The position numbers and the translations under genes are program-made. A stretch of DNA of 64,000 nucleotides, taken from contig CM060976.1 in NCBI GenBank assembly GCA_030765065.1, positions 60,000,539-60,064,538 on the forward strand, read 5' to 3'. The first letter of the stretch is position 1. Every line of letters starts with the position of its first letter. The DNA comes from Deroplatys truncata (Eukaryota; Arthropoda; Insecta; Mantodea; Mantidae). Positions 56,557-64,000 of the stretch are shown piece by piece. The notes below the pieces were generated by a model. The model was not told where the DNA came from. It did not search any database and worked only from the letters and a program-made list of their open reading frames with translations.

Positions 56557-56908
56557 TACAGGGTGGACCCTTTAAGATGAGGTTGTACCATCTCTCCAAA
56601 ACTTAGAGTTGTAGAATTAAATGTCTTTAATAAAAGTTGCTTGATATTTTGGGGGATGTAAATGTCATTAGTCGTGTTTTGTTTGGAGGACGTTATGATA
56701 CTCATTTTAGGGTCAATTTAATTTTTATATGGGGACCTACAATTAGGGTCAAATTAAAATGACCATCACAACGTCCTCCAAATAAAACACGACTAATGGC
56801 ATTTACTTTCACCCATAATATCAAGCTAGTTTTGTCCAAGACATTTCGTTCTACAGCGCTTAGTTTTGTAGGTATTGTATAGTCTCAACTTAAATGGCCC
56901 ACCCTATA
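56557..56908. mobile_element. palindromic MITE, about 350 bp, TA-flanked
   Basis: The left arm (56559-56705: CAGGGTGG, CTTGATATT, ATTAGTCGTGTTTT, TTTGGAGGACGTT) is the diverged inverse of the right arm (56770-56905, ending CCACCCT). The arms are about 140 bp with a ~65-base loop. TA repeats lie at both ends, so a mariner-like non-autonomous origin is likely. Confidence 0.75.
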
Positions 56909-57425
56909 TACGATATTCGCTTCACGAGGTCAGCTTATAGTAACATGCTTTTTAGCATCTGACTGTCACCCTAACCTACTTTATGTTCCTGTTTAGCTAC
57001 AATAAAATGTGTATTGAATATTAACTTACAGGAAGCGGGTAGAAAAAAAGTACTTTTAATGAATGATTTGTAGAATACCTAGGTAGAATAAGTCGTGTAA
57101 TTGCAAACTACGCTTTCTTTTTCCCTCACCGTTCATTTTAGTCATGATTAAGCTTATAAATTTGTGCAACTTATCAAAAATTCGCTGCAATGCGAAATAT
57201 AAACCGGTTCACTCTTGTTTACTATCCCATAGACAAGCTCTGTCCTTCAAGAGTGCACGTAACCTGAAAGCAACGCATTCAGCTCTTAAAGTCACAAAGA
57301 TTACCAGCCTATTACGATAAATACTCACCGGAAATACGAGTAGTTTCAATTATCTAATGTACTTTATAGACCAAGTTACTCAAGTATTTAAAATGCAGGT
57401 GATATTTAATTATATAATATTATAT
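56909..57425. other. AT-rich host DNA, nothing recognised
   Basis: No supported features. Confidence 0.4.
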
Positions 57426-57700
57426 GCTCTTGTGCGGGTTCACGTGAGCGGTCCTCCATGGTCTTGGGCACCATGCTATCCTCTAGTTCCCAAGGTGGTG
57501 GGTTTAACCCGAGGGAGGGTGATGGGCGATGGATTTTTTCGCGCGTACAAATCCTTAGCATGGTCTCCTTCGGAAAGGAAGTAAAGCCGGTGGTCCGGCG
57601 TCGTAGTAGATTTACGGTACGTAAAAGAACCTCAAGCCTGATAAAGAGGCCTCTGGGAAAAATTTCTGAACTTTCACACCCAATATAGAATGAAACGCTA
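57426..57700 (+). repeat. SINE-like repeat
   Basis: GTGGTGGGTTTAACCCGAGG is B-box-like. CGTCGTAGTAGATTTACGGT and GTAAAAGAACCTC are of a kind common in insect retroposons. There is no second copy in the window. Confidence 0.35.
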
Positions 57701-58760
57701 AGAACCATAGCAGGTAAAGAGTGTTCCTAAATAAAACTCAATTTAATTGTTGAGTTGATGGGGAACAAAGAAAAGGCAACTTGAGATTTGATTGAAATGC
57801 TGAAATATTCAAACATTCTGTGGATCCTATTCAGAAGTCTTGTGTACAATTCCCGTAAATCTGTCCATCGCTTCCAAAGACATGAAACAATACAACTATA
57901 AATTTGTATTCTTTTCCGAATTAATTAAAAATGCATTATGATTTGTACTGCTAGTTTATTGATTCACCCAGGTGCGCTATTTCCCATGTAACTGCTTTAT
58001 GAAATGCAACATCTGTCGGATCAAAGCATTTTCCAACCCGCTATGCGATGGTATATCAAGATAAATGCGGTAATTTGTGCAAAATGACCTACATGTTTTC
58101 AGCTATACTAGCGGTTTACTTTTAAAACAAGAGAAAAGGATTCATTTCAAACGCAGTGAAAAAGTGGTAACTATGTTACCAGTAGTGGAGTTAATGCCAG
58201 CGGCTTGTTTCCAGGATAATCCCAGTACAAGCAGCGTGCATTTTCGCCTATAAACATTTATCTTTGGGACCGGTGGAGGTAAGCGAAAGCTAAAACCTGG
58301 GCCTCTGAATGAACTCGACAGCACCGCTTTCTGGATCATATCTTCCAAAAAGAAAAGGTCTAATCACGACAAGCGCAAAAGCGTTTTTATTTGTCCGTAT
58401 ATTGCATACTGAGCCTTCATGCAGCAAACTATAATTTAAAGACTCGGATATAAAAACAAACGCAATTAAAGTCTTTGAAATGAAAACACATACAACAGCT
58501 AAAAGAGTTTTAAATAATCAAATAATAGAGCAAGTAAATATAACTTATCTACAAGATCAAGACATTAAAAATAAAGTTAACGGGTTCACACATATACAGA
58601 TGTGTGTATACACTAAACATTTTTCTTCGCCTAGTTCTGAAAGTATATTTTATAACATAAATCGTTAATTATTATAGTTAAAACATTATTAAACACAAGA
58701 ACATAGTATTAAATCTCGGAGCTTAGAACGCATTGCTTTTAGCCTGATAAGAATTGTTAT
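57701..58760. other. AT-rich host DNA, nothing recognised
   Basis: No supported features. Confidence 0.4.
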
Positions 58761-59622
58761 TTTTTACTTTCTCTACCGGTACATAATAGGAAGAGGAGGT
58801 ATTGCATTTCACAAAAATATCGATACCGAGATTTTACAGGAAATACATGTTTTGAGGCACCCTGAATCCAAAAAGAACATTTTAAAAAAAAAGTCCGTTT
58901 GTGAACAGCATAACTTATAACCGAAAAATCGGATCAACACAAAACTTGGTATATAGGTTCAGTACCTTCAAAAATGCAACACAAAGATTTTCAAGAAAAT
59001 CCCCCACCCCAAACCATCCTTTATATGGAAGATTTTTCAATTTTTTTTCTATTTTTTAAAAATTGGCTGTAACGACTTTGATTAAAACGCCGTATTTTAA
59101 TCATATTTATGTGACAATTAAAACCTATATTTTGAATTTTCTGGAATAGCCTTAGTCCTCTTCATTCGGAAGGGGTTTTGTATAATCTTGTATAACTGTA
59201 AACGTTAAGCGACAGACGAAAGCGTACTGCACAAGAAATAAAGATGTTTTTGAAGCACACAATTTATTTCAAATAGCTTTTTTGTGGCATAAGCAAATTC
59301 CAAGATATCCGTTATTAATGGTTGAATTGTTCATTACTTGATCATTCCTTAAAGTCCTGTCAGCATTCAGTTGTTTCTCGCAATTTCATGGAAACAGTAT
59401 GGAATTTTAAGGCCAGTTTATAGCGTCCAGATGTTAAACATTTGACTATCGCTGTTCCCTTTGTATCTATAACGAAATGTGTAATGCAGCTATTTCTGTA
59501 AAGGTTTATTTGGATTAAAATAAAGTAGATATATAAATAAACTTTAGTAAGGAAGTTTGTATACCCACTAATAAGCGATAGAGGGTGGAGTTAGTCATGT
59601 GAATGTTACACAAGATTTTTTA
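58761..59622 (+). repeat. ACTTTCTC-family repeat, diverged subfamily, full length
   Basis: The head is ACTTTCTCTACCGGTACATAA and the tail GATAGAGGGTGGAGTTAGTC. The second half differs from the 28.87 kb type and matches the sequence flanking and forming the 497-bp array inside the Polinton. Confidence 0.7.
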
Positions 59623-60395
59623 GTATATTTAGATAAATATTTTGCAACATTACTAAGTAATCTTTACTAAATATTTACTAATATTTCTATGACGGTAGTT
59701 TTTGCAGAAATGTCAATTTTTACAAATTTACTTATATAATAACCTAGATACTTAAGTGGAATAATTTTTGCCTAGCCATTAAGGTTCTGGTGAAAGAATC
59801 ACGCAAAATTCCGGAAAAGCATCCCGGTATAATACGGCCTTCAATACAAATGTATTTTACTGTCGATAATTCATTCCTGTAACTCAACTAGACAAACATT
59901 AAATGTTAGAACATCTAAATGCAGCAACAATGAGCGTGTTTTATTTTAAAGTCTACTAACTTGTGGAAGATGTGGTAATTTACCAGGAGTCTATAGTGCA
60001 TTTGCTTTAAGTTGAAACATGGAAAGTAGAAAGATATAGCACTATACTTCACACGACATTTGGTAATCCCTAACTGCCTAATCTCAAAGCCGTTACTATT
60101 GAAACTTACTATTTAAAATGTAACTTAGGTTGAAGCATGAAGTTTAGAAGAGAACAACGAACAGCCGCTGGTAACAATACCAAAGCCAGCGAAGCAGGAC
60201 GGCGGAAGATATTAGAATATTGTTCATATTTCACTACCAAACTGGTAACGACACTGCAACTGATACTGAGACTAGGTACTGAAGGGTGACTGTGACAAGG
60301 TTTCTCAGCACTCGGACCAAGATTAGTGCACATTCCTCCTAGACCATCAGGTAGTATCAAAATGTTCGTTTCAACTTAAACCTTACGTACTGTAA
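59623..60395. other. host DNA, nothing recognised
   Basis: No supported features. Confidence 0.4.
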
Positions 60396-60399
60396 TAAT

Positions 60400-60625
60400 T
60401 TGACCACGTCTGTAAATGTCACTATACTAAGACATTTAAATAATAAACCAAGAAAAGAATCATTAATTAAACTATCCAACACAGCAACAGTTCCATTATT
60501 AACATTCAGTAGTGAAACTTGGACAAAAAGATTAACACAACAGATACAATCAGCTGAAACTACATTCCTAAGAAAGCTTGCCATATACCAAAGAACTGAC
60601 CATAAATCAGACAATAACTAAAAAT
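60400..60625 (+). pseudogene. LINE polymerase C-terminal fragment, part 1
   Basis: The frame gives TVPLLTFSSETWTK, QQIQSAETTFLRKL and YQRTDHK. This corresponds to the LLYGSETW...QQI.SAEM.FLR...G..R.D pattern after the RT domain in insect non-LTR elements. It is cut at 60625; the logical continuation lies at 61.47 kb. Confidence 0.55.
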
Positions 60626-61460
60626 ATTCAACGTAAATGTACACTCGTTCAAACTAAAAGTGGCGTTCTCTTGAGCAGTTAAATTTTTTCAAAGTCCTTT
60701 CCAGTATCGCGCGGTTCACAAGCTTCAGCTTCTGTGCGTCTCTTTGGCTAACTCTATAATGCAATTCACAAGCTACCTACACACCTTTCTTGCTGTGTAG
60801 CAGTGGTTAAGCTACTTAACGTTTATTCAAACAGCTCGAGTTCGATTCTCCGTAATGGATCGTTATCTTTTACTGTTTACAACTCGTTTTACTGTAACAT
60901 AATTTAAAATATTGCTTATTTTCATTTAGTTACAAATATAATTACGATAATGGTGAATTTTTTGTTATAAAATTAAACTCCTCCCAACCTCCTCCCAAAC
61001 GATAAATTAATATCATGGTTGGAACCTACCGGTATAACGGACTACTAATTAAACCCACACACATAAAAAACGAAGAAAAGTTGTTATATTTTTACTCATG
61101 TATTTAAAATAAAAGAGAGAAAAAATTGAATAGCTTCACGGAGCTTTATACTTGCAGCTGTAGTAAGAGTGAGCTATCTACCACTGAGCTAAGTAACCGT
61201 GGCATTTACACTAGTCACTGCACTAGACCCACAAATCAATAAAGCATGTCTTGGTTACAAATATTCAATGTTGAAACACTGAAACATCTGTCTGCTTGAA
61301 ATCTCGTATATGAATAATTTTCTCCGAAGACCTTTGTGGTTATAGTTTTGTTTCCCATTATAGCTATTATAAGAATATACACAGTCTTGTGAACAAAGCC
61401 TGGCTGTCCCGAGTGCCCACGGAAGTACCCGATTCGAGCTCAGTCTCTCAAACCCCCCAG
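60626..61460. other. segment between two LINE parts, with tRNA-like patches
   Basis: GTAGCAGTGGTTAAGC and GAGTTCGATTCTC (60794-60852) look like A and B boxes on the plus strand. TAGCTCAGTGGTAGATAG lies near 61175-61195 on the minus strand. This segment was probably assembled from SINE insertions into the LINE. Confidence 0.35.
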
Positions 61461-61464
61461 TTTT

Positions 61465-61710
61465 AGATTGACCGAATACGTGTAATAGACTTCAAACTGG
61501 AAGAAACCTGTAAACAGAATGGAAGAAGAAAGCCTACCTAAAATTATAACATACAAACCATCAAAAGAGAAAACAACAAGAGGACGTCCAAACGCAACAT
61601 GGGACGATCAAGAATTCCTTGAAGTCGAACGGGATAATACTCAAGCCTTGGAAGTAGCTGTTGTTGTTGTTGATGATGATGATGATTATTATTATACCTT
61701 GCGTGCCTAA
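61465..61710 (+). pseudogene. LINE polymerase extreme C-terminus, part 2
   Basis: NWKKPVNRMEEESLPKIITY, then KPSKEKTTRGRPNATWDDQ, is the typical end of RTE/Jockey-like LINE proteins (RM.E.RLP......GRP...W.DQ). It ends in a GTT/GAT microsatellite (61658-61690), common at the 3' end of such elements. Confidence 0.6.
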
Positions 61711-62559
61711 GCGACCGGTATTCAATGTCAACCAACACCTCCTACCAACACAGAGGTTTTGTCACTGAGTTCACGTTGCGTTAGCTTTGATTAAGTTATA
61801 GCTGTAGCCCCAGTTGACCACAGGGCACACCGGACCTCAAGTTCCGAGCCATGATATAGATACATGCAAACATGGATATACTCTGAAACATAGGAGAATA
61901 TTCGTACACTCGTATTATTGTTACATTTCTTTAGAAAATTATTCGAGTTGACTTCAAAATAATAAAAGATATTCCAATAAGGGTGTTGGAGAGTAGCTGG
62001 AGGGCGTTTTAGGACTATCGTCGTTGTCATCATCATCCGCTTCAAGTTATTTCAACTTTCTCATCTTAACTTTTTCTTTTCCTACGAGTTCTTAGCCCTT
62101 TAGGTAAACATTGCAAAGTTATCTCTCGGCATCTCTCTTGCTTCATTCTATTTGTGCCAAAGTCCATTTCTGCTTGCATGAATATATCTTATATGTGAAG
62201 ACAAATAATTCCAGGCCTTTACTATTATCTAGAGTTTCTTATCTTCTCGCTTTCAATGTTCAGAAATGTTATTTTTCTTGCTACATTTCGGTCTGTATCT
62301 TTCGTCTTTGTTGTTCGGGCCATGACACAACGTAACAGAATAGCTCGCATTTATTAAGTTTTAACTGCGTTATGCAGGAACTCGATCAATGGATATCTTC
62401 TACTTTCCATACCAACGCTGTGTTACCGAAATACGCAGTAAATTTCAATCGCTTGCTCAAACTTATTGTTTTTCATTAAAAATAAGGAACTTACTCTAAA
62501 TTTCTAACACGGTTATATTTTGGCATATCTACGGTCAATTTATCACAGCTAAATATTGT
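61711..62559. other. host DNA, nothing recognised
   Basis: No supported features. Confidence 0.4.
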
Positions 62560-63060
62560 GACCGCGAGCGCGAAGTTATCTGCGGACTGGCGGTGCGAGT
62601 GCCTCCCGCCTCGTCTACCTGGCCGCGGTTGCAGCTATGTCTGGTTCCCTGCAGAAGAATGTCCGTGCGAAACAGTAGCAATTATGTGCCGCTTTCCCAC
62701 TCCAGAGGATTCCTTTGGACCTTTTAGAGTAAGGCCTTCTTCTAGAAAGTTCCGCTTTGTATGCACGGCCAATATAAGGAGCTGCTCTGCCTAAGGAGTT
62801 CATTTGAGCTCAGTTAGTGAAGAAGTTACGAAGTTAAGTACAGCCAAGAAGTCGAAGAGTTTGGACGGTTAAAAGTGGACAGTGCTGAGTGTAGTTCAGC
62901 TGAGAGTTGTGATTCAGCAGTACATTTGTGATTCGATTCGATGTAGCAGTTGTGTTCTATTCTGTTCTGTACCTAGTGTGAAGTTTGTGCTGCGCTGAGC
63001 ACCCAAGTGTGTTTAGTAGCAACTAGTGTTCTCACTTGTTACAAGATACATATTTGACTA
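62560..63060 (+). promoter_or_regulatory. GC-richer block with TATA and initiator-like sites
   Basis: A CG-containing stretch (62560-62760) precedes AATATAAGG (TATA-like, 62771) and a TCAGTTAGT initiator match at 62810. The following ~250 bases are purine-rich without an open frame. It could be a gene 5' end or an LTR. Confidence 0.3.
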
Positions 63061-63431
63061 GCTCTCATACAATTAAAATTCTATGTGATGCGTTCACACG
63101 ACTTTGCTACTCGTGACACATTCATATACATTCGTTGTATATTATAGTATACATAAGCGATTAAATATTTGAATCATATATATTTTTAAAAAAATTATTT
63201 TAAATTAAGCAAGAAGTGCTTACTTACAACATGTGGAAGCAGTACTCAAATGTGTATTCGTGATAAGAACTTCTTGTGATGGAAAGAAATAAAAACATAT
63301 TTTTACACTTTCTAGCATGTCCGATAAATAACGAACTCACACTTGAGAAAGATCTAAACTTGCAACTTGGAATACTTTGAAAAGTGCTAACGCTAAGATT
63401 AGTAACAGAATTATAAAATTCAGTATATTTT
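63061..63431. other. AT-rich host DNA, nothing recognised
   Basis: No supported features. Confidence 0.4.
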
Positions 63432-63785
63432 AGCTTTGTCCCAATGTCAAATACATAATATTTTAATCAAAAACAGAAGTTCTGCTATTTTGGGAAAACA
63501 ATAATTAAGAAAAACAGTTGCATATAAAGGGTATCTTACGGTAGGAGGTTTTCTTGAAAATATTTCTCACGTATCCTTGGAAAATGGTAAATTTAAACAC
63601 TAAGTTTGGTGTTTATCTGATTTTCTTTTCTGAGTTTCATTGCTCTCTTTCTCTTTTGCGGACCCTTTTCTAAATTATTTAATTCGGGGGACCTCCAAAC
63701 ATGCATTTTCGATAAAATATCTATGTGTATTGAGTGGAGTACAATACTTTCTCTACCTATATAGGTAAGTAGTATAGAAATTAAA
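63432..63785 (-). repeat. ACTTTCTC-family repeat, head fragment, inverted, very diverged
   Basis: GTCAAATACATAATATTTTA, GGAGGTTTTCTTGAAAATAT and the inverse head TAAGTAGTATAGAAA can be aligned with the family. Confidence 0.5.
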
Positions 63786-64000
63786 ATGCAACTACACATA
63801 CTTAATTGGTATTTATTTCTAACTCACTTTCTAAAAGATTAAAATGCATGCAAACGCTATATTGCAAATTTATTGTTAAGATACTTTTATTTTGTATTCA
63901 ATCCTGTTATATTAAATTACTTTCCTCCCGTGTCTTAAAAATGTACGCAGCATGCAATAACACAACCTAAATTTTAGAGAAAACAGAATAGTGCATACAT

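Overview
The window is AT-rich, repeat-dense eukaryotic DNA, most likely from an arthropod and probably an insect. The evidence is tRNA-derived SINEs, mariner-type transposases, non-LTR retrotransposon tails, an arthropod-type repeat gene family and arthropod TCAGT initiator-like motifs. I cannot name the species. No host protein-coding gene could be supported with confidence.

The main object is an almost complete Maverick/Polinton, a virus-like self-synthesising DNA transposon, at 897-20764 (19,868 bp). It is delimited exactly: it begins AGTAGTATTAG and ends with the inverse, and both flanks carry the 6-bp target duplication GAAGTC (891-896 and 20765-20770). Its terminal inverted repeats (TIRs) are long and unequal, about 2.1 kb on the left and 3.2 kb on the right, because an internal ~1.07-1.13 kb unit is present once on the left and twice on the right. 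The outermost part of each TIR is a 149-bp imperfect palindrome.

Between the TIRs, 3.0-7.35 kb is not Polinton gene space. It is a rearranged copy of a host interspersed repeat carrying a six-copy, 497-bp tandem array. From 7.9 to 17.7 kb lies a compact, GC-rich, all-plus-strand gene block: protein-primed DNA polymerase B, FtsK/HerA-type packaging ATPase, a basic small protein with a hydrophobic tail, an acidic/basic small protein, retrovirus-like integrase with chromodomain, penton-like minor capsid protein, a basic GGLFRR-type small protein, double-jelly-roll major capsid protein and adenain-like cysteine protease. Together these would replicate (polymerase), integrate (integrase), package (ATPase) and build and mature (two capsid proteins, protease) a virion-like particle. 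Three lesions mark the copy as inactive or mixed: one in-frame stop in the polymerase and one frameshift each in integrase and minor capsid. The remaining genes are open. Six of the genes after the ATPase are joined by ATGA or TAATG stop/start overlaps or a 3-base gap.

The right flank (20.8-64 kb) is a graveyard of host repeats. It holds about fourteen copies of one ~0.9-kb repeat bounded by ACTTTCTCTACT-like ends, the same family found inside the Polinton. It also holds SINEs, a mariner nested in one such repeat with a TA duplication, a second broken mariner, degenerate LINE tails, a palindromic MITE, a cysteine-rich repeat-family pseudogene (with a second fragment left of the Polinton) and two promoter-like or LTR-like blocks.
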